DNA of 32,536 nucleotides. It comes from Lachnospiraceae bacterium. Lineage in GTDB: Bacteria > Bacillota > Clostridia > Lachnospirales > Lachnospiraceae. Made by a program: the position numbers and the translations under genes. Positions within the stretch are counted from its first letter, which is position 1. Each line of letters begins with the position of its first letter. Below, piece after piece: positions 14,269 to 22,970 of this stretch. The notes below the pieces were generated by a model that was not told the DNA's origin, searched no databases, and saw nothing but the letters and a program-made list of their open reading frames with translations. The DNA is taken from the NCBI GenBank assembly GCA_024403515.1, contig JAKSRS010000023.1, positions 1 through 32,536 on the forward strand, written 5' to 3'.

Positions 14269-15528
14269 ATGCAGAAGAAAGTTTTAGCAATACTTTTATG
14301 TGGGCTTTTGGGACTTTCATTATTTGCCTGTGGTGCAAAGGGCAATGATGGTGCTACTAGTGGAGTGGTAGCTTATACTGAAAGCATTGAAACAGAAAAT
14401 AAGAGTAATGAAACAGTTACTGAGGCTGAAAACTCAGATGAGAGTAAAAACGAGACAGATATGACTTCGGAAATTTCAGGCGAAGCTAAGAAAGATACTT
14501 CAAGTGAAAACGAAGGCTCTGATGAGTTATATTCTGACGAAAAAGACCTTGAAGAATACTCAAATGCATTCATAGCTTACAGAGGCATCTTACAGGATAT
14601 GTTCAATGTTCTTTACTACTGTGCAATGCCTGTAAATGACAGACTTGAAGTCTTTGGTGGCATTGCCACATATATGACAGATGACGAAAAGGCCAAAGTC
14701 GGATATACATATTATGATATTGATGCTAACGGTACTCTTGAACTTATAGTAGGCGACAGCAATAAGATTTATGCAGTAGCAAGTCATGACAAAGAGGGTT
14801 CTGCCAGGGTTTTAATCGCCGGTGGTGAAAGATCGACAGTTTGTGTTTATGAGAATGGATTTATTAATTCATTCGGCTCAGCAGGTGCCGCATCTGATCT
14901 GGTGACCTTTTATTCATATAAGGATGGCGACCTTATAACAAACGATTTTTACTTTACTGATTTTGATCCTGAAGATGATACAAAAATAGCCTACTATCAT
15001 AGTAAAGACGGTAACTGGGATACCAGCGAAGAGTACCGCATTTCAGAGGCTGAATACAATGTTGGCACGGAAGTAGGGCTTGAGGAGCTTTCTTTTGCCG
15101 ATAAGTATTTACCTTTATACGAAGACGGTTATATGAGCCTTGCGGGCAAAGCAGAAATTACGCTTGAAAGCCTTAAGGGAACTGCCTGGGATATCGAGTA
15201 CATTACGGAAAACGAAGATGTATTTTACGACGTTGATCCTGAAATGGTAACAGATATTTTCACTTTCTGCGAAGACGGTCTGATTACTTATCAGCATTCT
15301 GATGGTGGCCATGACTTTTTTACCAACGAAATTGACGGTGAAGACAGCGAGTATAACCACAGCGTATATCTTAATTTCGTCAATTACGATGGCGAATTTG
15401 CAGACATTTCAATTGTAGGAATTACAGCTGAGGGCAAACTCATTGTTCAGCAGGGCTACTACGATAATGTCGAGGGCATGGGAGTATACAAGGTTAGAAA
15501 CATGTACTATACACCTTCTTGTGGCTAA
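14269..15528 (+). CDS. Lipoprotein with acidic linker and DxDxNGxxEL motif
   Basis: A 419-residue secreted lipoprotein. Lipobox LFAC ends at Cys21. Residues 25-95 are a Glu/Ser/Thr/Asp-rich linker. YYDIDANGTLELIVG is a calcium-loop-like DxDxNG motif followed by a strand, which recurs in many clostridial surface lipoproteins. The C-terminal third (LKGTAWDIEYITEN, LITYQHSDGGHDFF) looks like a small beta-sandwich of the lipocalin-like type. AAAGGGGG at 14255-14262 fits ATG 14269 better than the ATG at 14263. A strong terminator follows. Function unknown. Confidence 0.85.
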   Translation: MQKKVLAILLCGLLGLSLFACGAKGNDGATSGVVAYTESIETENKSNETVTEAENSDESKNETDMTSEISGEAKKDTSSENEGSDELYSDEKDLEEYSNAFIAYRGILQDMFNVLYYCAMPVNDRLEVFGGIATYMTDDEKAKVGYTYYDIDANGTLELIVGDSNKIYAVASHDKEGSARVLIAGGERSTVCVYENGFINSFGSAGAASDLVTFYSYKDGDLITNDFYFTDFDPEDDTKIAYYHSKDGNWDTSEEYRISEAEYNVGTEVGLEELSFADKYLPLYEDGYMSLAGKAEITLESLKGTAWDIEYITENEDVFYDVDPEMVTDIFTFCEDGLITYQHSDGGHDFFTNEIDGEDSEYNHSVYLNFVNYDGEFADISIVGITAEGKLIVQQGYYDNVEGMGVYKVRNMYYTPSCG

Positions 15529-15552
15529 ACTAATAAAAATATAAGGAAAAAG

Positions 15553-15595
15553 AAGTGATATGCGAGTATTTTAATGCTTCATATCACTTTTTTTA
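15553..15595 (+). terminator. Intrinsic terminator
   Basis: AAGTGATATG (15553-15562) pairs with CATATCACTT (15580-15589), the stem can extend inward through partial pairing, and a run of seven T follows. Confidence 0.88.
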
Positions 15596-15656
15596 ATTTG
15601 CGATTAACTTTCTTTATGTAATCTTGCTATATAGTGTTACATATAGGGGAATTGTA

Positions 15657-18600
15657 ATGATTGTTAAAATGATGATAGAAAAAATGGTTAAAAGCATGTC
15701 CGGGCGCGCGCTTAAAAGGATTACTTTAAGCGTGGGTCTTGTTTTGTCTGCTGTTTTGTGGCCACTATATACATACGCTGAAACGGAACCTAAGACGGTC
15801 GTTGTTGGTTACTTTGAAAACGAAAATTTCCAGGAAGGTGCCAGAGAAGGTGCCGTAAGGGGAGGATTTGCATACGAGTATTATCAGCTACTGTCTGAAT
15901 ACACCGGATGGAAGTATGAATATGTATATGGAGATTTTGCTGAGGTATACGAAAAACTATTAAATGGCGAAGTTGATATGGTTGCCGGAATGGCCAAAAC
16001 CGAGGAACGAATCGGTATCATATCTTATCCTGACCTTGCAATGGGTAGTGAGACTTACACAATTTTAAAGAAAAGCAGTGATACTTCAATAAACTCATCA
16101 GCTTCATCACTTAGTGGTAAGTCAGTCGGTACTGTGGAAAGTGCCATGGTAAATGTCCTTAATAACTATATTGAGGAAAATGATATCAAAGATGTAGATG
16201 TCAATATCTATAAGAGTTTTGAAGATCTCTACAGAGCTTTTGATAATAACCGCCTGGATGCTGTTTTGGTTGAAAATGCAGGACCAGGTGCTAAAAAAGA
16301 CTATGAAATAGCCATGTCTGTAAGTGGAATTGACTTTTATATTTGTGTAAATATCAAAAGAAAAGACTTGCTGGATGAACTTAATAAAGCTCAAAGCAGC
16401 ATGATTACAGATAACATCAATATCGGCAGTGAACTTTTTAAAGAATATATGTTAAAAAGTCCGACTTCCACAACACTTTCTGAGGAAGAAGAAAAGTGGC
16501 TTAGAACACATAACACTATCGCTGTAGGTTATCTTGATAATTATCTTCCTTACTCAGATATGGATGAGGATGGAAAGGTTGATGGTGTTGTTAAGGATAT
16601 CGTTCCTGCTATTTTTGGTGAACTTGGACTGGAAGATGACATAGAAATAGAATATGTTCCCTATTCAACATATAGCGAGATGTTAGATGCCCTCAATGCC
16701 GGTCACATTGATACACTGTTCCCGGTGGGATCAAATAAGTATTTTTCTGAAGAAGACGGAATTTATCAGTCAGTAGAAGCAATTAAGACCTACGCAAGTA
16801 TTGTGTATGTAAACAATTATAATGAGTTTATGTACTCGTCTATCGCAGCTGAGACAAGTAATAAATACACGATGTATTACATTTCAGAACATTATCCTAA
16901 TGCCCGTATTGTCGAATGCAACTCGACGGATGAGTGTTTAATGGCTGTTAAAAACGGCGAAGCCGAGTGTACTCTTATCGACGGATTAAGAGTAAGTGCT
17001 TTACTTAAGAATAGTAGATATAGAGGTCTTATTTCTCAGATGCTTTCCGATGAAGTAAATCGTTCTTTTGGCGTGAAAATCGGAAATACAGGCCTTATAA
17101 GACTTTTAAATCGTGGACTTAGTCTTCATGGTGTAAACCGTACGCTAAGTATTTCTTATAAGTATGCTGATAAACTTTTTACGTATAAATTCAGTGATTA
17201 TATAAGAGACAACTTTTTACATGTTTCAGTCATAGTTCTTTCTTTTGCATTAGTTATCGTAGTTTTATTACTTACAGATACCATCAATGCAAGAAAGCGT
17301 AACAAGGAACTTGAAAGTATTAGTTATAACCTTGAAAAGAGTAGAAGAAAACTTGCTGAGACTGACGATATTATGACAAACGCAGGTATCGGTATCTGGC
17401 ATATCATTCTTGAAAAAGAAAAAAAGCCAAGAATGAAGGCCAACAAGCGAATGCTTGAACTTTTGGGAATAGAAGAAAATAATTTAAGTGAAGAAACTGT
17501 TTATGAAAAATGGTTCAATAACATTAAAAAGAGCGAGCTTTCGGAAGTAAATAAGGCCGTTGAGGAAATGATAAGCGGTAAGAAATCCGAAGTAACTTAT
17601 AAATGGATTCATCCTGTATTAGGAGAGCAGTATGTAAGATGTGGAGGTACCGCTCAGGAAACTGAAAACGGACATATTTTAAGAGGCTACCACTACAACG
17701 TAAATGATGAAGTAACAAGAGAGCAGGAAGTAAACCGCGAAAGAAAACTTTACAAGGATGCCATTGCAAATGGTGCAACATTCTCATTCCAGTTTGACTT
17801 AACTGAAGGAATGCTCACATCAGATTTCAAGGGAATGTACGATGAAAAGGCTCTTGAAGCAATGAATCTAACTGTTCCTGTTGCTTACGATACATATGTT
17901 AAGGCATTTTATGATCGATTCAGAAACAAAACACTTTCTTCTTCAGATGACAAAATCTTTAGAAAAGACCTTCTTGATAAGTATGAACGAGGCGAAAATG
18001 TAGTTACTACAGAATATTACTGCGGAAAGTTAAATCAGTATCACAGAAACGAAATTTACATGAACGAGAACAAGGAAAACGGACACATCTACGCCCTTGT
18101 TATCGGTTCAGATATTACAGTACAAAGAGATGCAGAAGAAAAGTTCAAGCAGGAGCTTACTGATGCCATTGAGGCTGCACAGGCTGCAAACCGTGCCAAG
18201 TCATCCTTCCTCTTTAGTATGTCTCACGACATAAGAACACCTATGAACGCAATCGTAGGTTACACAGAACTTCTTAGCAAGAACCTTTCAGACGAAGAAA
18301 AGGCCATGAGCTACATTAGTAAGATCAAGTCTTCCAATGAATTTTTGCTTTCACTTATCAATAACGTCCTTGAAATGGCAAGAATTGAAAGTGGTAAGGA
18401 GTCCTTGGATGAGTCGCCATGGAATATTACAGAACTTAATGATTCAATCATGGCAGTATTCGATGGTCAGATGAAGACCAAAAACATCAACTTTGTAAAA
18501 GAGGTTGATATTAAGCACACAGATGTAGTCTGCGATGCCACAAAGGTCAGAGAAATCCTTCTTAATATCATCGGTAATGCCTGGAAATTTACCCACGAAG

Positions 18601-19343
18601 GTGGAACCATTAGCGTTAGGGTTAATGAAATCCTTTCGGAAAAAGAAGGCTACAACGCCTACAAGTACGAAATCGAAGATACCGGTATTGGTATGACTGA
18701 AGACTTTATACCTCATATCTTTGAAGAATTTTCAAGAGAACGAGATTCCGTACACAGCAATATCTCAGGTACCGGACTTGGAATGCCTATTGTTAAGCGC
18801 TTTGTGGAACTTATGGGCGGTACAATTGAAGTTGAAAGTGAACTTAATAAAGGAACTAAGTTTACTGTTATAATTCCTCTTAAGCACGCATCTGAAGACG
18901 ACATAGCAACTCTTACTTCCAAAGACGAGGAAGTGAATTATGAAATCTTTGTAGGCAAAAGAATCCTTCTTGCAGAAGATAATGAACTTAATGCTGAAAT
19001 TGCAATGGCTGTTTTGGCAGAGTTTGGACTTGAAGTCGACAGGGCTAAAGATGGCATGGAATGTATAGAAATGTTAGTCGAAGCCGATAAAGACAGGTAT
19101 GATTTGATTCTTATGGATATTCAGATGCCTAACATGAACGGCTACGAAGCAACAAGAGCTATAAGAGCAATGGATGAAGAAAGATTTAGAAAGATTCCTA
19201 TCATTGCCATGACAGCAAATGCATTTGATGAAGATAAGAAGAACGCCAAGGACGCAGGAATGAACGGACATATTTCCAAACCATTTGCGACCAAACAGTT
19301 AGTTTCAACTCTTGCAGCAAACCTTTCTTCGCAGGAAATATAG
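15657..19343 (+). CDS. Hybrid histidine kinase with tandem solute-binding sensor domains
   Basis: A 1228-residue BvgS/EvgS-like membrane sensor. An N-terminal signal/anchor (LSVGLVLSAVLWPLYTYAE) leads to two family-3 solute-binding domains outside the cell, about residues 46-262 and 283-505. A membrane helix lies at about 520-545 (VSVIVLSFALVIVVLLL). Two PAS-like domains (about 570-680 and 695-825) precede HisKA with the phospho-acceptor His857 in FSMSHDIRTPMN. The ATPase domain shows NIIGNAWKFTHEGG, DTGIGM and GTGLGM. A receiver with phospho-acceptor Asp1154 in LILMDIQMPNMNG and the lysine in SKPF ends it. No separate Hpt or regulator gene lies nearby, so the phosphate target is unknown. The start follows AGGGGAA at 15644-15650. 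The tandem sensor suggests an amino acid or similar small ligand. Confidence 0.95.
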   Translation: MIVKMMIEKMVKSMSGRALKRITLSVGLVLSAVLWPLYTYAETEPKTVVVGYFENENFQEGAREGAVRGGFAYEYYQLLSEYTGWKYEYVYGDFAEVYEKLLNGEVDMVAGMAKTEERIGIISYPDLAMGSETYTILKKSSDTSINSSASSLSGKSVGTVESAMVNVLNNYIEENDIKDVDVNIYKSFEDLYRAFDNNRLDAVLVENAGPGAKKDYEIAMSVSGIDFYICVNIKRKDLLDELNKAQSSMITDNINIGSELFKEYMLKSPTSTTLSEEEEKWLRTHNTIAVGYLDNYLPYSDMDEDGKVDGVVKDIVPAIFGELGLEDDIEIEYVPYSTYSEMLDALNAGHIDTLFPVGSNKYFSEEDGIYQSVEAIKTYASIVYVNNYNEFMYSSIAAETSNKYTMYYISEHYPNARIVECNSTDECLMAVKNGEAECTLIDGLRVSALLKNSRYRGLISQMLSDEVNRSFGVKIGNTGLIRLLNRGLSLHGVNRTLSISYKYADKLFTYKFSDYIRDNFLHVSVIVLSFALVIVVLLLTDTINARKRNKELESISYNLEKSRRKLAETDDIMTNAGIGIWHIILEKEKKPRMKANKRMLELLGIEENNLSEETVYEKWFNNIKKSELSEVNKAVEEMISGKKSEVTYKWIHPVLGEQYVRCGGTAQETENGHILRGYHYNVNDEVTREQEVNRERKLYKDAIANGATFSFQFDLTEGMLTSDFKGMYDEKALEAMNLTVPVAYDTYVKAFYDRFRNKTLSSSDDKIFRKDLLDKYERGENVVTTEYYCGKLNQYHRNEIYMNENKENGHIYALVIGSDITVQRDAEEKFKQELTDAIEAAQAANRAKSSFLFSMSHDIRTPMNAIVGYTELLSKNLSDEEKAMSYISKIKSSNEFLLSLINNVLEMARIESGKESLDESPWNITELNDSIMAVFDGQMKTKNINFVKEVDIKHTDVVCDATKVREILLNIIGNAWKFTHEGGTISVRVNEILSEKEGYNAYKYEIEDTGIGMTEDFIPHIFEEFSRERDSVHSNISGTGLGMPIVKRFVELMGGTIEVESELNKGTKFTVIIPLKHASEDDIATLTSKDEEVNYEIFVGKRILLAEDNELNAEIAMAVLAEFGLEVDRAKDGMECIEMLVEADKDRYDLILMDIQMPNMNGYEATRAIRAMDEERFRKIPIIAMTANAFDEDKKNAKDAGMNGHISKPFATKQLVSTLAANLSSQEI

Positions 19344-19416
19344 TTTCGTCATTTGTGGCAGGTAAAATAGTAAAAGTAATTCAAGCAAATCTTTGATTTA
19401 ATCGCTTTAAAGTGAT

Positions 19417-19449
19417 AAAATGGGACCGATGGACTCGGTTCCATTTTTT
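19417..19449 (+). terminator. Intrinsic terminator after hybrid kinase gene
   Basis: AAAATGGGACCGA (19417-19429) pairs with TCGGTTCCATTTT (19435-19447) with one G-U pair and a 5-base loop, and a six-T run follows. It separates the kinase transcript from the GGDEF gene, whose in-frame upstream extension only reads through this hairpin. Confidence 0.92.
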
Positions 19450-19510
19450 GTGTATTAAAACTGGGTTATATTGCTGTGGTGGTTATGGGTATTTCTTACG
19501 AGGATGCGAA

Positions 19511-21412
19511 ATGGAAAAGAAAAAAATAGCTGTTTTTGCAAATGGATGGAGTAATGAGTATCTTGAGGCTGTTCTAGAGGGAATAAGAGCAGAGGCTAAA
19601 AAAGACGGGGTAGATATATTTGTATTTTTTACCTATTCATCCTGGGGCGATGGATTTAGCGCAAGTAAGTCGACATTAAATATATTTCATCTTGCAAATC
19701 CGTCGGACTATGATGGCGCAATTATGCTAACAAATACCTTCAATTTTTCGGATGAGCAGGAGCGTGTTTGCAGTCTTTTTAAAGATAAAGGGATTCCTCT
19801 TCTTTCTACCGGTGTAAAGATTGATGGATTACCATTTTTTGGAAACTCAAATTATGAAGGAATGATGGAACTTTCAAACCACATCATTGAAAAGCATAAT
19901 GTAAAAAAGGTTGTGTATTTAAGCGGAATTGACGGCAATCATGAAAATATTGAAAGGAAAAGGGCTCTTGAAGATTCACTAAAGGCCCACGGTCTTTCTT
20001 TATTAGATACAATACAGGGAGATTTTAGTTTCTATGGTGCCTACAACAGTGTGGGGGCCTGGCTTGATAAGCATAGTGAACTACCGGATGCCTTTGTATG
20101 TGCTAACGATCATTCTGCGATAGGAACTTGTACGATTTTATGTGATAAAGGATACAGGGTGCCTGAAGATGTAATTGTTACAGGATACGACAATATTTCC
20201 GTGGCACAGGTTAATGTACCTATGATGTCTACTGTTGCCATGGATATTTCAAACTCAGGTAGAGATTTATACATTGAATTGAAAAAGCAGATAGATAATC
20301 CGGATCCTTCTTTTGAAAAATTGTATCCGACACACTTCGTGCCTGCTGAAACCTGTGGATGTACTCCAACAAAGCAGCAGCTTGATATACGACTTAAAAA
20401 ACTTCAGAAAAGGTATTACGACAAGACCTTTGATGATATGAAGAATATTTTCTTTCAAAATATTCGTTTTGCCCTGGCTAAGGTTGAAAGTAAAGAGGAA
20501 TTTTATGAAATAGCCAAAGAAAGGTTTGATGAGCTGATTGCCATAGGACCTGACTATTCCATGTGTATTGAACCTGATTTTTTCAAACTTGATGATGAAC
20601 ATTACCCTGAAAGAATTCGTGGTTACAGCCACAATATGGATATTATTTACCATAAAGAGAATGGAAAGCCTGTTTCTCCTTTTTCTTTTGACTCCAAGTA
20701 TGTTGTGCCTCATTACAGGCATGAAGAAGGCGAGTCGAACATCTACTTCATATCGCCTTTGTCAAGCATGAATTACGTGATTGGTTACTGTGTGATTAAG
20801 AATTCGACAGAAATGGTCTACGATCTTTCTTTTAGAAATTATCTGACCAACATGAGTACGCTTTTATACAATATACGTCAGTACATTTTTGCACAGGAGA
20901 CCAACCGAAAACTTAAAGAGGTTTATATGAGCGATTTTCAGACCGGTATGTATAACCGAACCGGTTGTGAGAACGTTTTATATGAAAGAATAAAAACTAA
21001 TCAAAAATCAGGTCTTTTATCCATATTGTTGTTTATCGATATCAACAGGATGAAGGTTATAAATGATAAGTTTGGGCACTTGAACGGTGACCTTGCAATA
21101 AAGGCGACATCGGATGCTATAAAGGCTTCGCTTACCGGTGACTGGCTCTTTGGACGATATGGTGGAGATGAGTTCATTGCGCTTGGCTATCTGCCAAAAG
21201 AAAGTGATGCGAAGGGTATTTGTGATTCGCTAAATGCTTCAATGGAAGAGTATATTGGAAAACTGAATCTTTCTTTTGACTTATCTGCGAGTGTAGGATA
21301 TACGATAATCGACGGGGAATCGTCACAGGGAATTGAGTACTACATTAAAAAGGCTGATGACGCAATGTATGAAGCCAAGCAGGAAGCACACAGGAGAATG
21401 GGGAGTAATTAA
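19511..21412 (+). CDS. Soluble LacI-type ligand-binding domain fused to GGDEF
   Basis: A 633-residue cytosolic diguanylate cyclase, predicted to make c-di-GMP in response to an intracellular ligand. Residues 4-290 are a periplasmic-binding-protein-like domain of the LacI/GalR type (KKIAVFANGWSNEYLEAVLE, AFVCANDHSAIGTC, VIVTGYDNISVAQV), but there is no N-terminal helix-turn-helix, signal peptide or membrane segment. A linker with a CGC motif and a helical/GAF-like region (about 300-470) follows, then GGDEF intact at residues 551-555. No RxxD inhibitory site is visible just before it. The start is ATG 19511 after GAGGA. The PlsC-type gene overlaps its stop by one base. The ligand may be a sugar, by analogy with the LacI family. 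Confidence 0.92.
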   Translation: MEKKKIAVFANGWSNEYLEAVLEGIRAEAKKDGVDIFVFFTYSSWGDGFSASKSTLNIFHLANPSDYDGAIMLTNTFNFSDEQERVCSLFKDKGIPLLSTGVKIDGLPFFGNSNYEGMMELSNHIIEKHNVKKVVYLSGIDGNHENIERKRALEDSLKAHGLSLLDTIQGDFSFYGAYNSVGAWLDKHSELPDAFVCANDHSAIGTCTILCDKGYRVPEDVIVTGYDNISVAQVNVPMMSTVAMDISNSGRDLYIELKKQIDNPDPSFEKLYPTHFVPAETCGCTPTKQQLDIRLKKLQKRYYDKTFDDMKNIFFQNIRFALAKVESKEEFYEIAKERFDELIAIGPDYSMCIEPDFFKLDDEHYPERIRGYSHNMDIIYHKENGKPVSPFSFDSKYVVPHYRHEEGESNIYFISPLSSMNYVIGYCVIKNSTEMVYDLSFRNYLTNMSTLLYNIRQYIFAQETNRKLKEVYMSDFQTGMYNRTGCENVLYERIKTNQKSGLLSILLFIDINRMKVINDKFGHLNGDLAIKATSDAIKASLTGDWLFGRYGGDEFIALGYLPKESDAKGICDSLNASMEEYIGKLNLSFDLSASVGYTIIDGESSQGIEYYIKKADDAMYEAKQEAHRRMGSN

Positions 21413-22686
21413 TGAAAATAAAAACAAGGGATATGTCATATGATGAGGTAATTAAGCTTCCTCGCCACAAGCATAAGAACCCTAAAAGGCCTTCTGCTTT
21501 TTTCAGGTGGTTACTTAAGTTTATTTCGGAAGGCGATTTAAAGAAGGTAAACTTTTCTTATGAGTCCATAAATATGGATGATATTAAGGATGAGCCTTGT
21601 CTTGTGCTTATGAATCATTCAAGCTTTATCGATTTGGAAATTGCCGAGAAAATCTGGTATCCGAGACCTCTTCAGATTGTGTGTACTTCGGATGGATTTA
21701 TCGGAAAAGACGGCCTTATGAGAGCTATTGGCTGTATTCCGACTCAAAAGTTTGTAACCGATTTGAATCTTTTAAAGGATATGAAGTATTCCTTAAAGAC
21801 ACTAAAATCATCAGTTCTAATGTATCCTGAAGCAAGCTATTCTTTTGACGGAACAGCAACGCCTTTACCTGAAAGCCTCGGGAAGTGCGTTAAGCTTTTA
21901 GGTGTTCCTGTTGTAATGATTAAGACCTTCGGAGCATTTGCAAGAGATCCTTTATATAACATGCTTCAGATAAGAGATGTTGATATTTCGGCGACTGTCG
22001 AGTGTGTTTTAACACCGCAGATGGCTAAGGACATGTCAATTGAAGAGATAAACGAGTTGTTATGTAAACTATTTTCTTTTGACTATTTTAAATGGCAGCA
22101 GGATAAAAAGGTTAAGATAGATGAAACTTTCAGAGCGGACGGACTTAACAGAGTTCTTTACAAGTGTCCTCACTGTATGATTGAAGGCAAGATGCTTGGT
22201 AAGGGCACAAAACTTACCTGTAAAGCCTGCGATGCCACATATGAACTTGATGAATATGGCTATTTAAAAGCTGAAAATGTTGAAGGTAAGTTTAATCACA
22301 TTCCTGACTGGTTTAGGTGGGAAAGAGAATGTGTTAAAGAAGAACTCATTAATGGAAGCTACAGTCTTTCTGAAGACGTAGATATCAGGATGATGGTTGA
22401 TAGAAAGTCAATCTACAATGTAGGAAGCGGAAGGCTTTTACACAATAAGGATGGTTTCACACTTACCGGTCTTGATGGAAAACTTTCTTATAAGCAGACA
22501 CCGCAGTCATCATACAGTCTTTATTCGGATTATTACTGGTATGAGCTTGGTGATATGATCTGCATCGGTGATATGAAAACTTTATATTATTGTTTTCCTA
22601 AAAGTGGTGCCGATATTGTTGCCAAGACTCGAATTGCTGCTGAAGAACTATACAAAATAGACCGTAAAAATAAAGGCTTTAAGTAA
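21412..22686 (+). CDS. PlsC-type acyltransferase with zinc ribbon
   Basis: A 424-residue protein. The N-terminal half is a lysophospholipid acyltransferase domain: NHSSFID with His69 and Asp74, a GFIGKDGLMRAIGCIPTQ substrate segment and YPEASYSFDGT as the EGTRS-like block. A zinc ribbon follows, Cys252-x2-Cys255 and Cys270-x2-Cys273. The remaining 150 residues are an unrecognised beta-rich domain. Standard PlsC proteins are about 200-250 residues, so this is an extended form. There is no obvious membrane helix. The start codon overlaps the GGDEF stop (TAATG), so translation is probably coupled; this hints that the acyltransferase and the c-di-GMP synthase work in one response. The lipid substrate is unknown. 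Confidence 0.85.
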   Translation: MKIKTRDMSYDEVIKLPRHKHKNPKRPSAFFRWLLKFISEGDLKKVNFSYESINMDDIKDEPCLVLMNHSSFIDLEIAEKIWYPRPLQIVCTSDGFIGKDGLMRAIGCIPTQKFVTDLNLLKDMKYSLKTLKSSVLMYPEASYSFDGTATPLPESLGKCVKLLGVPVVMIKTFGAFARDPLYNMLQIRDVDISATVECVLTPQMAKDMSIEEINELLCKLFSFDYFKWQQDKKVKIDETFRADGLNRVLYKCPHCMIEGKMLGKGTKLTCKACDATYELDEYGYLKAENVEGKFNHIPDWFRWERECVKEELINGSYSLSEDVDIRMMVDRKSIYNVGSGRLLHNKDGFTLTGLDGKLSYKQTPQSSYSLYSDYYWYELGDMICIGDMKTLYYCFPKSGADIVAKTRIAAEELYKIDRKNKGFK

Positions 22687-22731
22687 AGAATATAAGGTTT
22701 TAAGGGTTTCTTTTATGGACCTTCGATAAAA

Positions 22732-22760
22732 TTGACAATTTGCCATTTTGAATGTAAAAT
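22732..22760 (+). promoter_or_regulatory. Promoter of tRNA-Leu gene
   Basis: A perfect -35, TTGACA (22732-22737), a 17-base spacer and TAAAAT (22755-22760), 12 bases before the tRNA. The inverted repeat TGCCATTTT/AAAATGGCA (22741-22764) overlaps the spacer and -10. Confidence 0.85.
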
Positions 22761-22771
22761 GGCATTTGCAT

Positions 22772-22854
22772 GCAGGAATGGCGGAATGGCAGACGCGCAC
22801 GGTTCAGGTCCGTGTGAAGTAAAATTCATGTGGGTTCAAGTCCCATTTCCTGCA
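22772..22854 (+). tRNA. tRNA-Leu (anticodon CAG)
   Basis: An 83-base class II tRNA. The acceptor stem GCAGGAA pairs with TTCCTGC, followed by discriminator A. The anticodon stem CACGG/CCGTG holds the loop TTCAGGT with anticodon CAG, reading CUG leucine codons. A long variable arm (TGAAGTAAAATTCA) and a normal T arm with GGTTCAAGTCC are present. CCA is not encoded. Confidence 0.97.
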
Positions 22855-22860
22855 CTAGAG

Positions 22861-22896
22861 TGGCAGCAGGATAAGTTTTACTGCTGCTATTTTTTG
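22861..22896 (+). terminator. Intrinsic terminator after tRNA-Leu
   Basis: TGGCAGCAG (22861-22869) pairs with CTGCTGCTA (22881-22889) apart from one G-U pair, and a run of six T follows. Confidence 0.88.
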
Positions 22897-22970
22897 TAGT
22901 GCATAAGTTTTATGACAGGCAGTTTTTTAGCCTGTAAATCAGGCGGGTGCACTGTGAATGGAGAATGGAA

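Noticed and set aside
18444..18922. Minus-strand frames within the kinase gene
   Set aside because: They follow the codon pattern of the + strand kinase and lack starts or domains.
20267..20722. 151-codon antisense open frame opposite the GGDEF gene
   Set aside because: It has no ribosome binding site and no recognisable domain, and it lies entirely within a well-supported gene on the other strand.
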